This document shows positions 1 to 10,139 of a stretch of DNA of 64,000 nucleotides, piece by piece; the first letter of the stretch is position 1; each line of letters opens with the position of its first letter. The notes under the pieces are model-generated. The model did not search any database, was not told the DNA's origin, and saw only the letters and a list, made by a program, of their open reading frames with translations. Both the position numbers and the translations under genes were made by a program. The DNA comes from Phaeovulum molybdatiresistens (lineage in GTDB: Bacteria; Pseudomonadota; Alphaproteobacteria; Rhodobacterales; Rhodobacteraceae), in NCBI RefSeq assembly GCF_023544865.1, contig NZ_JAMJFX010000013.1, forward strand, positions 27,429-91,428. The letters are read 5' to 3'.

Positions 1-3000
1 CGCATCGCCGTGGGCCAGATCTTTTTGCCGCGCACCGATTTCGCCGCGCAGGAACGCTGCCGCACCATCGTGGAAACCGAAGTGCTGCGGATGGGTCATT
101 ACATCTATGGCTGGCGGCATGTGCCGGTGGATACATCCGTTCTGGGCGACAAGGCCAATGCCACGCGTCCCGAAATCGAACAGATCCTGATCCGCTGCGA
201 AAAGGACATCGATGAGGAAACGTTCGAGCGCGAGCTGTATATCATCCGCCGCCGCATCGAAAAGGCGGCCATCGCCGCGCAGATCGCGGGCCTTTACTTC
301 TGTTCGCTGTCCTGTCGCAGCATCATCTACAAGGGCATGATGTTGGCCGAACAGGTCGCGGTCTTCTACCCCGACCTGATGGATGCGCGCTTCGAATCCG
401 CCTTTGCGATCTATCACCAGCGCTATTCCACCAACACCTTCCCGCAGTGGTGGCTGGCGCAGCCCTTCCGCATGCTGGCCCATAATGGTGAGATCAACAC
501 GCTCAAGGGCAACGTCAACTGGATGAAAAGCCACGAAATCCGCATGGCCTCGGCCGCCTTTGGCGAGATGGCGGACGAGATCAAGCCGATCATCCCGTCA
601 GGCACGTCCGATTCCGGCGCGCTGGATGCGGTGTTTGAGGTGATGGTGCGGTCGGGCCGCAGCGCACCGATGACCAAGACGATGCTGGTGCCCGAAGCCT
701 GGTCCAAGGCCACGACCGACATGCCCAAGGCCTGGCAGGACATGTATGCCTATTGCAACGCGGTGATGGAACCCTGGGACGGCCCCGCCGCGCTGGCGAT
801 GACCGATGGCCGCTGGGTCTGCGGCGGGCTGGACCGAAACGGCCTGCGCCCAATGCGCTATGTCGTGACCGGCGACGGCCTGCTGATCGCGGGGTCCGAG
901 GTCGGCATGGTGCCGGTGGATGAGGCGACGGTGCGCGAAAAGGGCGCCCTTGGCCCGGGCCAGATGATCGCCGTCGACATGCGCGAGGGCAAACTTTTCC
1001 ACGACACCGCGATCAAGGACCGGCTGGCCAACAGCCAGCCCTTTGGCGACTGGGTGTCCAAGGTCGTCAACCTTAGCCCGCCGCTGGACGAACTGCCCGA
1101 AACCGCGATGTTTTCGGGCGCGGAATTGCGCAAGCGCCAGATCGCCGCGGGCTATTCGGTCGAGGAACTGGAACAGGTCCTGGCCCCCATGGCCGAGGAT
1201 GCGAAAGAGGCCATCGCCTCGATGGGCGATGACACGCCGCCCGCGGTCCTGTCGCGGCAATATCGCCCGCTAAGCCATTTCTTCCGCCAGAACTTCAGCC
1301 AGGTCACCAACCCGCCGATCGACAGCTTGCGCGAAACCCGCGTGATGAGCCTGAAGACGCGGTTCGGCAATCTCAAGAACGTGCTGGATGAGGACAGCAG
1401 CCAGACCGAAATCCTGGTTCTGGAAAGCCCCTTCGTCGCCAATGCCGAATTCGACGAGATGCTGAAATATTTCGGCGCCAATGTCAGCATGATCGACTGC
1501 ACCTTCCCCGCAGGGGCCGATCAGGAAGCGCTGCGCGAGGGGCTGGAACGCATCCGGGCCGAGGCCGAGGATGCCGTGCGGTCCGGTGCCGGCCATCTGG
1601 TGCTGACCGATCAGCATCAGGGCGCGGATCGGGTGGCGATGCCGATGATCCTGGCGACCAGTGCGGTCCACAGCTGGCTGACCCGCAAGGGGCTGCGGAC
1701 GTTCTGCTCACTTAACGTGCGGTCGGCGGAATGCATCGACGCGCATTATTTCGCGGTAATGATCGGCTGTGGCGCGACCACGGTGAACCCCTATCTGGCG
1801 CAGGATTCGATCGCCGACCGGATCGAACGCGGTCTGCTGGAGGGCAGCCTGGTCGAGGCCATCCGCCGTTACCGCGAGGCGATCGACGCGGGCCTTTTGA
1901 AGATCATGGCCAAGATGGGGATTTCGGTGCTGTCGTCCTATCGCGGCGGCCTGAACTTTGAGGCCGTGGGCCTGTCGCGCGCGATGGTGGCGGAATATTT
2001 CCCCGGCATGCACAGCCGCATTTCCGGCATCGGCCTGCACGGCATCCAGCACAAGCTGGAAGAGGTTCACGCCAAGGGCTGGAAAGGCGGGCAAGACGTG
2101 CTGCCGATCGGCGGCTTCTACAAGGCGCGCCGCACCGGCGAAAAGCACGCCTGGGAAGCGCAGACGATGCACATGCTGCAATCGGCCTGCGACCGCGCCA
2201 GCTATGACCTGTGGAAACAATATTCCGCCGCGATGCGGGCCAACCCGCCGATCCACATCCGCGACCTGCTGGACATCAAGTCGCTGGGCAAACCCGTGCC
2301 GATCGAGGAGGTGGAGAGCATCACCTCGATCCGCAAGCGGTTCGTGACGCCGGGCATGTCGCTTGGGGCCCTGTCGCCCGAGGCGCATATGACGCTGAAC
2401 ATCGCCATGAACCGCATCGGCGCGAAATCCGACAGCGGCGAGGGTGGCGAGGATCCCGCGCACCACATGCCGCTGCCCAATGGCGACAACCCCAGCGCCA
2501 AGATCAAGCAGGTCGCCTCGGGCCGGTTCGGCGTGACGGCGGAATATCTGAACGCCTGCGAGGAACTGGAGATCAAGGTGGCCCAGGGCGCCAAGCCCGG
2601 CGAGGGTGGCCAGCTGCCCGGCATGAAGGTGACCGAGCTGATCGCCCGGCTGCGCCATTCGACCAAGGGTGTGACGCTGATCTCGCCCCCGCCGCACCAC
2701 GATATCTATTCCATCGAAGACCTCGCGCAGCTGATCTATGACCTGAAACAGATCAACCCGCGCGCCAAGGTGACGGTCAAGCTGGTGGCGTCTTCGGGCG
2801 TGGGCACGATCGCGGCCGGGGTGGCCAAGGCCAAGGCCGACATCATCCTGATTTCCGGCCACAACGGCGGCACCGGGGCCAGCCCCGCCACGTCCATCAA
2901 ATATGCGGGCCTGCCCTGGGAAATGGGCCTGACCGAGGCGCATCAGGTTCTGGCAATGAACAACCTGCGTGAACGCGTCACCCTGCGGACCGATGGTGGC

Positions 3001-4233
3001 CTGCGCACCGGGCGCGACATCGTGATGGCGGCGATGATGGGGGCCGAGGAATTCGGCATCGGCACCGCCGCGCTGATCGCGATGGGCTGTATCATGGTGC
3101 GCCAGTGCCAGGCGAACACCTGCCCGGTGGGCGTCTGCACGCAGGATCCGGCCCTGCGCGCGCGCTTCAGCGGCAGCGCCGACAAGGTGGTGAACCTGAT
3201 CACCTTCTACGCGCAAGAGGTGCGGGAAATCCTCGCCTCAATCGGCGCGCGGTCCTTGGATGAGGTGATCGGCCGGGCCGACCTGCTGACCCAGGTCAGC
3301 CGCGGGTCCGCGTATCTGGATGATCTGGACCTGAACCCGCTGCTGATCACCGTCGATGGCTGGGACAAGATCGTCTATGATCGGTCCAAGCCCCGCAACT
3401 TCGTGCCCGACACGCTGGATGCCGAAATCATCCGCGACGGCGCGCGCTTCTTCGAGGATGGCGAAAAGATGCAGCTGTCCTATGCCGTGCGCAACACCCA
3501 CCGCACCATCGGCACACGCGCGTCCAGCCATATCGTCAAGCGCTTTGGCATGCGCAACAACCTGCAGCCCGACCATCTGACGGTCAAGCTGACGGGGTCT
3601 TGCGGCCAATCGCTGGGTGCCTTTGCCGCGCCGGGGCTGAAGATCGAGGTGTCGGGCGATGCGAACGACTATGTCGGCAAGGGCCTGTCGGGCGGGATGA
3701 TCGTGGTGCGGCCCCCGATGAATTCGCCGCTGACCGCCTCGGACAACACGATCATCGGAAACACCGTGCTTTACGGGGCGACCGATGGCCATCTGTTCGC
3801 GGCGGGCCGTGCGGGCGAGCGGTTTGCCGTGCGCAATTCGGGCGCGAAGGTCGTGGTCGAGGGCTGTGGCACCAACGGTTGCGAATACATGACCGGCGGT
3901 GTGGCGGTGATCCTGGGCCGGATAGGCGCGAACTTTGGCGCGGGCATGACCGGGGGCATGGCCTATCTGTATGATCCCGAAGGCGTTGCCTTGGATTACA
4001 TGAACCTGGAAAGCTTGGTGACCTGTGCGGTGTCGCATCCGCATTGGGAAGCACAGTTGAAGGGCCTGATCGAACGTCACGCGGCCGAAACCGGCAGCCG
4101 CAAGGCCGCCGAGATCGTGCAGAACTGGCAGGCCGAGCGCGGCAATTTCCTGCAGGTCTGCCCCAAGGAGATGCTGATCCACCTGCCCCACCCGCTTAGC
4201 GCCGAGGCCGAACGCGCCATCCCGGCCGAGTGA
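1..4233 (+). CDS. gltB: Glutamate synthase (NADPH) large subunit, 5' end cut by window
   Basis: Glutamate synthase large chain, which makes two glutamates from glutamine and 2-oxoglutarate in ammonium assimilation. The frame is open from base 1, and about 1410 residues are present against roughly 1500 for the family, so about 100 residues with the N-terminal nucleophile cysteine lie upstream. Visible parts are the rest of the class-II amidotransferase domain (RYSTNTFPQW, HNGEINTLKGN), the central domain, the FMN synthase domain (SGEGGEDP, GHNGGTGASP), the cysteine cluster for the 3Fe-4S centre (CQANTCPVGVC) and the C-terminal GXGXG beta-helix (GSCGQSLGAF, GLSGGMIVV). A strong hairpin follows the stop. 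The partner gltD is not in the window. The GTG at base 10 is an internal codon. Confidence 0.97.
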   Translation, partial: RIAVGQIFLPRTDFAAQERCRTIVETEVLRMGHYIYGWRHVPVDTSVLGDKANATRPEIEQILIRCEKDIDEETFERELYIIRRRIEKAAIAAQIAGLYFCSLSCRSIIYKGMMLAEQVAVFYPDLMDARFESAFAIYHQRYSTNTFPQWWLAQPFRMLAHNGEINTLKGNVNWMKSHEIRMASAAFGEMADEIKPIIPSGTSDSGALDAVFEVMVRSGRSAPMTKTMLVPEAWSKATTDMPKAWQDMYAYCNAVMEPWDGPAALAMTDGRWVCGGLDRNGLRPMRYVVTGDGLLIAGSEVGMVPVDEATVREKGALGPGQMIAVDMREGKLFHDTAIKDRLANSQPFGDWVSKVVNLSPPLDELPETAMFSGAELRKRQIAAGYSVEELEQVLAPMAEDAKEAIASMGDDTPPAVLSRQYRPLSHFFRQNFSQVTNPPIDSLRETRVMSLKTRFGNLKNVLDEDSSQTEILVLESPFVANAEFDEMLKYFGANVSMIDCTFPAGADQEALREGLERIRAEAEDAVRSGAGHLVLTDQHQGADRVAMPMILATSAVHSWLTRKGLRTFCSLNVRSAECIDAHYFAVMIGCGATTVNPYLAQDSIADRIERGLLEGSLVEAIRRYREAIDAGLLKIMAKMGISVLSSYRGGLNFEAVGLSRAMVAEYFPGMHSRISGIGLHGIQHKLEEVHAKGWKGGQDVLPIGGFYKARRTGEKHAWEAQTMHMLQSACDRASYDLWKQYSAAMRANPPIHIRDLLDIKSLGKPVPIEEVESITSIRKRFVTPGMSLGALSPEAHMTLNIAMNRIGAKSDSGEGGEDPAHHMPLPNGDNPSAKIKQVASGRFGVTAEYLNACEELEIKVAQGAKPGEGGQLPGMKVTELIARLRHSTKGVTLISPPPHHDIYSIEDLAQLIYDLKQINPRAKVTVKLVASSGVGTIAAGVAKAKADIILISGHNGGTGASPATSIKYAGLPWEMGLTEAHQVLAMNNLRERVTLRTDGGLRTGRDIVMAAMMGAEEFGIGTAALIAMGCIMVRQCQANTCPVGVCTQDPALRARFSGSADKVVNLITFYAQEVREILASIGARSLDEVIGRADLLTQVSRGSAYLDDLDLNPLLITVDGWDKIVYDRSKPRNFVPDTLDAEIIRDGARFFEDGEKMQLSYAVRNTHRTIGTRASSHIVKRFGMRNNLQPDHLTVKLTGSCGQSLGAFAAPGLKIEVSGDANDYVGKGLSGGMIVVRPPMNSPLTASDNTIIGNTVLYGATDGHLFAAGRAGERFAVRNSGAKVVVEGCGTNGCEYMTGGVAVILGRIGANFGAGMTGGMAYLYDPEGVALDYMNLESLVTCAVSHPHWEAQLKGLIERHAAETGSRKAAEIVQNWQAERGNFLQVCPKEMLIHLPHPLSAEAERAIPAE

Positions 4234-4253
4234 CGCGGCACCAAAGACTGTCA

Positions 4254-4280
4254 AGGGGCGGGGCCAATGGTCCCGCCCCT
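4254..4280 (+). terminator. Hairpin terminator after gltB
   Basis: A 12-pair stem (one G-U pair) closes a 3-base AAT loop 20 bases after the gltB stop: AGGGGCGGG pairs with CCCGCCCCT. The T tract after it is poor (CTGCATTA), so termination may be partial or may need Rho. Confidence 0.6.
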
Positions 4281-4390
4281 CTGCATTATCCCAAAGATAC
4301 ACCGACCATCCAAAAGGTTAATATTTCCCTTTGCCGGGCCAGACTTCCGTGGCAGCATGTTTGGTGGGGAAATGTAAGCGGGCGGTAATT

Positions 4391-5317
4391 ATGGCGATTT
4401 TTCAGGATCAGTTCTATTTGTTGGACCCGGCCAATCCCCCACCCGCCGGAACCACGCTTTCCGTTCTGTTCCTGACAATCGATGACAACAACAACAACCT
4501 TCTGAACACGACCCCATCGGACAACGCCTCAAATCGCGATCTGATCGATGGCGTCCGCGTTATAGGGGTTTACGTGAACGATACGATCACGGTCGAGGTG
4601 GACGGCGAAACGCAGACCATCACGGGCGTGACCTTTCATCTGGCGGACGGGCGGCGGCTTTTCACGCCCATTGACGGGTCAAAACTGAACCCTGCGGTCT
4701 TTGTCAGCTCCACCTCTGTGCCGAATTCGACACAGATTTCCCCAGACGCACTTGGCATTCCCTGCTTCACCGCGGGCACGTTGATCGACACGCCCGAAGG
4801 GCGAAAGCCGGTGGAATGGCTGCGCCCGGGCGATCTGGTCAGCACGCGCGATCATGGCGCGCAACCCCTGCGCTGGGTCGGCAAGCGAAAGGTTGACGCC
4901 TGGCGCGACCACGCCCCCATCCGTTTTGAACCCGGCGCCATCGACAACCCCGAGGCTATCGAGGTTTCCCCGCAGCACCGCATGCTGTTGTGCGGCTGGC
5001 GGGCCGAAATCCATCTGGGCGCGCCAGAGGTGCTGATTGCGGCCAAGCATCTGATCAACGGCCACAGCGTCCGCCGCGCGCCGCGCGCGAACGTGACCTA
5101 TGTCCACCTGCTGCTGGACCGACACGAAATCCTGACCGCCAATGGCGCCGCCAGCGAAAGCTTTTTCCCCGGCGACACCATCCTTGAATCCGATCCCGCG
5201 CTGCGGGCCGAACTGGTCGCCATTGGCGCGTTGATGGCAGATGGCCGCGCGGCACCGCACTGGCGGCTCGCGCGGCCGCTTGCTCATGGGTCGCTCGCAC
5301 AGCTTCTGTCGGCTTGA
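4391..5317 (+). CDS. Hint (Hedgehog/intein) domain protein
   Basis: A 308-residue protein with an N-terminal part of about 115 residues and a C-terminal Hint_2-type domain. The Hint domain begins at the motif IPCFTAGTLIDTPEG, where the cysteine is the expected autoprocessing residue, and continues through VEWLRPGDLV, RWVGKRK, VSPQHRMLL and HLLLDRHEIL. Such proteins are common in Rhodobacteraceae and their substrates are unknown. The frame is open to an ATG at 4331, but ATG 4391 (MAIFQDQFYLL) gives the usual N-terminus for such proteins. No signal peptide or calcium-binding repeat is seen. It stands alone between gltB and mtgA. Self-cleavage before Cys is inferred from the family. Confidence 0.8.
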   Translation: MAIFQDQFYLLDPANPPPAGTTLSVLFLTIDDNNNNLLNTTPSDNASNRDLIDGVRVIGVYVNDTITVEVDGETQTITGVTFHLADGRRLFTPIDGSKLNPAVFVSSTSVPNSTQISPDALGIPCFTAGTLIDTPEGRKPVEWLRPGDLVSTRDHGAQPLRWVGKRKVDAWRDHAPIRFEPGAIDNPEAIEVSPQHRMLLCGWRAEIHLGAPEVLIAAKHLINGHSVRRAPRANVTYVHLLLDRHEILTANGAASESFFPGDTILESDPALRAELVAIGALMADGRAAPHWRLARPLAHGSLAQLLSA

Positions 5318-5347
5318 CCATCGCGGCGGCGCGTGACTTATGGCGGC

Positions 5348-6082
5348 ATGGCGCGCAAGAAGTCCTTGAAGAAAACGGCTGCAAAGCCCGGCCTGCCGGC
5401 GCTTCTCTGGCGGCGACCCAAGGCTTGGGCGCTGCGCTGGGGGCTGCGCGTGCTGGTCGGGGTTGCGGCGGTCTATCTGGCGCTGGTCGTGCTTTACACC
5501 GTGGTCAACCCGCCCACCACGCTGACCATCTGGTCCGAGGCGCGGCGCCTTGGCGGGGTTGACCGGCAATGGACCCCGCTAGAAGACATCGCCCCCGTCA
5601 TGGCCCGTTCGGTCGTGGCGGCCGAGGATGCGAATTTCTGTCGCCACTGGGGCTTTGACATGCGCGCGATCCGGCTGGCGCTGGATGAAGGCGCGAACCG
5701 CGGCGCGTCAACGCTGACGCAGCAGGTGGTGAAGAATGTCTTCCTGTGGCAGGGCCGCAGCTGGCTGCGCAAGGCGATGGAGGCGGCCCTGACCCCGGCG
5801 GTCGAGGCAGTCTGGTCCAAGCGGCGCATCCTTGAGGTTTATCTGAACGTCGCGGAATTCGACGAAGGCGTCTTTGGCGTGAATGCCGCGGCCTTCCGCT
5901 ATTTCCGCACCACGCCCGACAAGCTGACGGCGCGACAGGCGGCGCTGCTGGCGGCTGTACTGCCCAACCCCAAGGAACGCAGCGCGGCCAAGCCCTCGGC
6001 CTTTGTGTCGCGCCGCGCGCAGTCGATCGAGGATGGGGCAGCGACCATCCGCAGGGACGGGCGCGCAGATTGCTTTGAATGA
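5348..6082 (+). CDS. mtgA: Monofunctional peptidoglycan transglycosylase
   Basis: Polymerises lipid II into glycan strands in the periplasm. The 244-residue product has one N-terminal membrane anchor at about residues 28-50 and a glycosyltransferase-51 domain. Visible motifs are [15 protein letters not shown] with the catalytic Glu, [26 protein letters not shown] and [14 protein letters not shown]. There is no transpeptidase domain, which separates MtgA from class A penicillin-binding proteins. A GTG at 5333 would add five residues; neither start has a clear ribosome-binding site, and ATG 5348 followed by the basic ARKKSLKK looks more natural. Confidence 0.93.
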   Translation: MARKKSLKKTAAKPGLPALLWRRPKAWALRWGLRVLVGVAAVYLALVVLYTVVNPPTTLTIWSEARRLGGVDRQWTPLEDIAPVMARSVVAAEDANFCRHWGFDMRAIRLALDEGANRGASTLTQQVVKNVFLWQGRSWLRKAMEAALTPAVEAVWSKRRILEVYLNVAEFDEGVFGVNAAAFRYFRTTPDKLTARQAALLAAVLPNPKERSAAKPSAFVSRRAQSIEDGAATIRRDGRADCFE

Positions 6083-6140
6083 CCGAACGGGCGCCCTGCC
6101 CCGTGGCCTGACCCAAACCATTTGAAATATGCGGGAAAAC

Positions 6141-6217
6141 TGGTCGGAGCGAGAGGATTCGAACCTCCGACCCCCTGCTCCCGAAGCAGGTGCGCTACCA
6201 GGCTGCGCTACGCTCCG
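6141..6217 (-). tRNA. tRNA-Pro (anticodon CGG)
   Basis: A 77-base gene with encoded CCA. The acceptor stem CGGAGCG pairs with CGCTCCG, the anticodon arm is CCTGCTTCGGGAGCAGG with CGG in the loop, and the T arm carries GGTTCGAATCC. It reads codon CCG. Forward-strand frames across it give the well-known false protein fragment of the type [15 protein letters not shown]. Confidence 0.97.
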
Positions 6218-6245
6218 ACCGTGTGGGCGGGGGTTACCGCTTCGC

Positions 6246-6271
6246 AGCGGCTTTTGCAAGCGGCTTTTGCA
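6246..6271. repeat. 13-bp tandem duplication
   Basis: The 13-mer AGCGGCTTTTGCA occurs twice with no gap in the leader between tRNA-Pro and the Na/Pi cotransporter gene, about 90 bases before its start codon. Role unknown. Confidence 0.6.
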
Positions 6272-6358
6272 GCATGACAGGCCACAAGACACATGCAGCC
6301 GCATCCGCTTGCGAAACCGGGCCACCCCCGCGAAGATTGGCGGGCTTTGGAGGGCGGG

Positions 6359-7903
6359 ATGAATCAGGCGTTGCTGCAGTTTCTGGGTGGAATCGGGCTG
6401 TTCCTTTTCGGGATGGAGGTGATGACCGTTTCCCTGCGCGAAATCGCCTCGGGCAGCCTGCGCCGGATGCTGGCGCGCTTTACCGAAACCCCGCTGAAAG
6501 GCACGATCACCGGCGCGGCGGCCACGGTCGTGGTGCAAAGTTCCACCGCCATCACGCTGACGACGATCGGCTTTGTCGGCGCCGGGCTGATCGGCTTTTC
6601 GCAAGCCTTGGGCGTGTTGTTCGGTGCCAATATCGGCACAACGGTGACCGGCTGGATCGTGATGCTGGTGGGCTTCAAGCTGAAGCTGGGCCTTGCCGCC
6701 CTGCCCGGCCTGTTCGTGGCCAGCCTGATGGCCGTGCTGGGCAATGGCCGCATCGAACGCGCGGGCCGTGTTCTGGCGGGGCTCAGCCTGCTGTTCATCG
6801 GGCTGGACATGATGCAGGGCGCGATGGTGGGGCTAGAGGGGCGGCTGACACCCGACATGCTGCCCGGCGATGGCTGGCTTGGCCGGCTGGCGCTGGTGGG
6901 GATCGGGATCGTGCTGGTGACGCTGACGCAATCATCATCTGCGGGGACGGCGATGATCCTGGTGATGCTTGGCTCAGGCGCGGTCACTTTCGCGCAAGGC
7001 GCCGCGATGATGATCGGGATGAACATCGGCACCACTTTGACAGCGGTGGTCGCGGCCATCGGCGGCGGGCGTGCGATGCGCATGACGGCGCTGGCGAACC
7101 TGCTGTTCAACCTGGGCACCGCGCTTCTGGCCTTTCCGTTGCTGGATGCCGCCGCGCCGCTGCTGCATGGCACTGCGCTGGGACGCGATGACCAGACCGC
7201 ATTGGTGCTGTTTCATACCGGGTTCAACCTTCTGGGAACGTTGGTCTTCCTTCCCCTGACCAGTCGTTTCGCGGCCTTTGTCGAATGGCTGGTGCCGGAA
7301 CGGCGCGTAGCGCTTGCCGCACCGCTGGACCCGCGGCTGTTGCCGGATGAGGGCGCCGCGATGGATGCCGCGCAAGCGGTGGTTCAGGCAATCGCACGCG
7401 CGGTCTTTGCCGCGCTGGCCAGCGCGCTTGGCCCGGCGCGCGATTTTCGCGGTCTTTCGACGCTGGGCGCGCAGGTGCAGCCCGCCTTGGCAGAGCTTGA
7501 GGATTATCTGGCCCGGATCCGCGTGCCCCCCGATCGCAAGACCGATCTGGCGCGCTATTCGGCGCTGCTGCACGCATTTGACCACCTGTCGCGCCTGTTG
7601 GCCCGTTCGGGGGAACACAACCGCATCGCCACATTAACGGTGGATCACCAGCTGTTGCGGCCCGGGGCGGCGCTTGCGGCATCACTGATCCGCGACCTGC
7701 CGGCGGACCGGCGCGAACGTTTGGCCGTGCTGATCACCAACCGCGCCAAGCGGCATCGTCGCGGGGTTCTGTTGCGCGAACATGCCGGGCTTATCCCGGT
7801 GTCGGACCTGTTTCCCCTGACCGATGCGATCCGCTGGCTGGAACGTGTGGCCCACCATGCCGCCCGCGTCACCCTTTACGCCGAAAAGGCCCTGCATAAA
7901 TGA
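6359..7903 (+). CDS. Na+/phosphate cotransporter, NptA/PNaS family
   Basis: An inner-membrane carrier of 514 residues. The N-terminal 310 residues hold two inverted Na_Pi_cotrans repeats, each with the family's QSS motif: [20 protein letters not shown] and [16 protein letters not shown], with the glycine-rich [12 protein letters not shown] and [11 protein letters not shown]. The C-terminal 200 residues are helical and resemble the PhoU-like tail found in many bacterial members. Start ATG 6359 follows GGAGGGCGGG; earlier in-frame starts would add a tail that overlaps the tRNA leader. It converges on leuB across a shared terminator. Phosphate as substrate is inferred from the family. Confidence 0.9.
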   Translation: MNQALLQFLGGIGLFLFGMEVMTVSLREIASGSLRRMLARFTETPLKGTITGAAATVVVQSSTAITLTTIGFVGAGLIGFSQALGVLFGANIGTTVTGWIVMLVGFKLKLGLAALPGLFVASLMAVLGNGRIERAGRVLAGLSLLFIGLDMMQGAMVGLEGRLTPDMLPGDGWLGRLALVGIGIVLVTLTQSSSAGTAMILVMLGSGAVTFAQGAAMMIGMNIGTTLTAVVAAIGGGRAMRMTALANLLFNLGTALLAFPLLDAAAPLLHGTALGRDDQTALVLFHTGFNLLGTLVFLPLTSRFAAFVEWLVPERRVALAAPLDPRLLPDEGAAMDAAQAVVQAIARAVFAALASALGPARDFRGLSTLGAQVQPALAELEDYLARIRVPPDRKTDLARYSALLHAFDHLSRLLARSGEHNRIATLTVDHQLLRPGAALAASLIRDLPADRRERLAVLITNRAKRHRRGVLLREHAGLIPVSDLFPLTDAIRWLERVAHHAARVTLYAEKALHK

Positions 7904-7904
7904 C

Positions 7905-7933
7905 AAAGGCCCGCGCGTGATGCGCGGGCCTTT
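7905..7933. terminator. Bidirectional terminator between convergent genes
   Basis: A perfect 12-bp stem, AAAGGCCCGCGC with GCGCGGGCCTTT, closes a 5-base loop. T runs lie at either end on the respective strands, so it can serve both the Na/Pi transporter gene and leuB. Confidence 0.85.
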
Positions 7934-7951
7934 GACCGGATGTGTCGCGGA

Positions 7952-9058
7952 TCAGAGGCTGGCGTCCAGCGCCGCGATGATCTTGTCGCCCATCTCTGTG
8001 GTCGAAACGGGCACACCGCCTTCGGGGCCCATCAGATCGGCGGTGCGGGCGCCATCGGCCAGAACCTTTTCCACGGCCTTTTCAACGCGGGTGGCTTCGT
8101 CGCCCAAGTCGAAGGAATACCGCAGCGCCATCGCGAAGGACAGAATGCAGGCGATCGGGTTGGCCTTGCCCTGGCCCGCGATGTCGGGGGCAGACCCGTG
8201 CACGGGTTCATACAGCGCCTTCGGGCGACCGTTGGCCATCGGCGCGCCAAGGCTGGCCGAGGGCAGCATGCCAAGGCTGCCGGTCAGCATCGCGGCCAGG
8301 TCCGACAGCAAATCGCCGAACAGGTTGTCGGTCACGATCACGTCGAACTGCTTGGGCCAGCGGGTCAGCTGCATCGCGCCCGCATCGGCATACATGTGCG
8401 ACAATTCCACATCCGGGTATTCGGTATCGTGGACCTTCTGCACCACCTCGCGCCACAGGATGCCGGATTCCATCACATTGGCCTTCTCCATCGAGCAGAC
8501 CTTGTTGCCGCGCTTGCTGGCCAGTTCAAACGCCGAGCGGGCGACGCGGGCGATTTCGCTTTCGGTGTAGCGCTGGGTGTTGATGCCCACGCGTTCATTG
8601 CCCTCGGTGAAGATACCGCGCGGTTCGCCGAAATAGACGCCCGAGGTCAGTTCGCGCACGATCATGATATCAAGACCCGCGACCACGTCCTTTTTCAGCG
8701 AGGAAAAATCGGCCAGCGCGTCAAAGCACTGCGCAGGGCGCAGGTTGGCATACAGGTCCATTTCCTTGCGCAGGCGCAGCAGGCCGCGTTCGGGCTTCAC
8801 GCTGAAATCGAGGTTGTCGTATTTCGGGCCGCCCACGGCGCCCAGCAGGACCGCATCCACCGCCTGAGCCTTGGCCATCGTGTCATCATGCAGCGGCGTG
8901 CCATGCGCATCATAGGCGCAGCCGCCCACCAGATCTTCGGACACGTCAAAGGTGATGCCGCGCTTGGCGTCGAACCAGCCGATGATCTTTTTCACCTCGG
9001 CCATGACTTCGGGGCCGATGCCGTCACCGGCGAGGATAAGGAGGGAGGGGTTCGCCAT
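7952..9058 (-). CDS. leuB: 3-isopropylmalate dehydrogenase
   Basis: The third enzyme of leucine synthesis: NAD-dependent oxidative decarboxylation of 3-isopropylmalate. At 368 residues it has standard length. Motifs include [31 protein letters not shown], the catalytic region [28 protein letters not shown] and the NAD site [20 protein letters not shown]. The start follows GGAGA. leuC and leuD lie 3 kb away on the same strand, separated by three unrelated genes. Confidence 0.97.
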   Translation of the reverse strand: MANPSLLILAGDGIGPEVMAEVKKIIGWFDAKRGITFDVSEDLVGGCAYDAHGTPLHDDTMAKAQAVDAVLLGAVGGPKYDNLDFSVKPERGLLRLRKEMDLYANLRPAQCFDALADFSSLKKDVVAGLDIMIVRELTSGVYFGEPRGIFTEGNERVGINTQRYTESEIARVARSAFELASKRGNKVCSMEKANVMESGILWREVVQKVHDTEYPDVELSHMYADAGAMQLTRWPKQFDVIVTDNLFGDLLSDLAAMLTGSLGMLPSASLGAPMANGRPKALYEPVHGSAPDIAGQGKANPIACILSFAMALRYSFDLGDEATRVEKAVEKVLADGARTADLMGPEGGVPVSTTEMGDKIIAALDASL

Positions 9059-9254
9059 GGGGATCTCCGGTCAAATGGGGTCGCAAGCGGCGTAGCCAAA
9101 GGGGGACGCGGGGTCAAGCGCGCTTGCGGTAACGGCCCGGTCGGCGGGCTTTGGCCGAAGGGCCGGCAAGGTTCCGCGCGTAGGCAAACGGCCCCCTCGC
9201 CCCGCCGGGCCGGGCGGTCCATGCTGCGCCAAAAGATGGCAGGATGGGCAGGGC

Positions 9255-10139
9255 ATGGGACGCAGGGTTCTTATCACCGGGATGAGCGGCACATTTGGCA
9301 CGGCGGCGGCGCGCGCCTTTCGCGCGGCGGGCTGGGATGTGGCGCGCTATCACCGCGGCACCGACATGGCGCTGGCGGCGCGCGGGGTGCAGTGGATCAT
9401 CAACGCAATGAACCCGCCCGATTACCACGCCTGGGACAGGTTCATCCCCGAGATCACAGAACAGGTTCTGGCCGCAGCCCGGGCCAATGGCGCACGGGTT
9501 CTGGTGCCGGGCAACGTCTATGTCTTTGGCCGCCAGCCCGGCCCCTGGGGCGCGCAAACCCCACACGACCCCTGTTCCCGCAAGGGCCGCGTGCGCGCCG
9601 ACATGGAGGCACGCTATCGCCGCGCCGTGGCCGAGGAAGGCGCGCGCGTCCTGATCCTGCGGGCGGGCGATTTCATTCAGGCCGATGCACCTGCGACAAT
9701 CCTGAACCGTGTAATGCTGAAACATGTCGCCAAGGGGCGCATCACCGCGATGGGCCGCCCGGCGGCGCGACGCGTCTATGCCGATCTGGGCGATCTGACC
9801 CGCACCGCCGTTGCGCTGGCCGAAACCGGCGACGGGCTGCCGGATTTCCTGGATCTTGGCTATCCCGGCACCGTCTTTTCCACCGAAGAGCTGGTCGCCG
9901 AAGCGGGCCAGCAACTGAACCGCGCGATGACCGTCGGAAAATTTCCGTGGTGGGCGCTGTCACTGACCTCGCCGGTCTGGGAACTGGGCCGCGAGCTGCG
10001 CGAAATGCGTTATCTGTATGACATCGACCATGACATCGACGGGTCCGACTTTCGCACCCTGTTCCCGGACACGCCGTTGAAGCCGCTGGAGCGGGTGGTA
10101 AAGGAACATCTGTTCATGCGCGGGCTCAGGGTAGGGTGA
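9255..10139 (+). CDS. NAD-dependent epimerase/dehydratase family (SDR) protein
   Basis: A 294-residue protein with an N-terminal Rossmann fold of extended SDR type (VLITGMSGTFGTAAARAF; the usual GxxGxxG reads GMSGTFG). NAMNPPDYHAW and VLVPGNVYVFG follow the order of sugar-nucleotide epimerase-like proteins. The YxxxK pair is not obvious: the region that should carry it reads MEARYRRAVAEEGARVLILR, so it may be an atypical reductase or a non-catalytic NAD(P)-binding protein. The substrate is unknown. Its end overlaps the end of the next, convergent gene by 14 bases. Confidence 0.8.
   Translation: MGRRVLITGMSGTFGTAAARAFRAAGWDVARYHRGTDMALAARGVQWIINAMNPPDYHAWDRFIPEITEQVLAAARANGARVLVPGNVYVFGRQPGPWGAQTPHDPCSRKGRVRADMEARYRRAVAEEGARVLILRAGDFIQADAPATILNRVMLKHVAKGRITAMGRPAARRVYADLGDLTRTAVALAETGDGLPDFLDLGYPGTVFSTEELVAEAGQQLNRAMTVGKFPWWALSLTSPVWELGRELREMRYLYDIDHDIDGSDFRTLFPDTPLKPLERVVKEHLFMRGLRVG

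Noticed and set aside
1708..3216. Long reverse open frame (502 codons) inside gltB
   Set aside because: A His/Arg/Gln/Asp-rich shadow frame of a high-GC gene with no family resemblance. The same applies to long frames opposite maeB, gpmI, hemY, leuBCD and phoUB.
6129..6362. Forward 77-residue frame with [15 protein letters not shown]
   Set aside because: Antisense reading of tRNA-Pro, a known annotation artefact.
7940..10021. 693-codon forward frame over leuB and the epimerase gene
   Set aside because: A shadow of leuB in its first half and an off-frame reading of the epimerase gene in its second; no domain fits.
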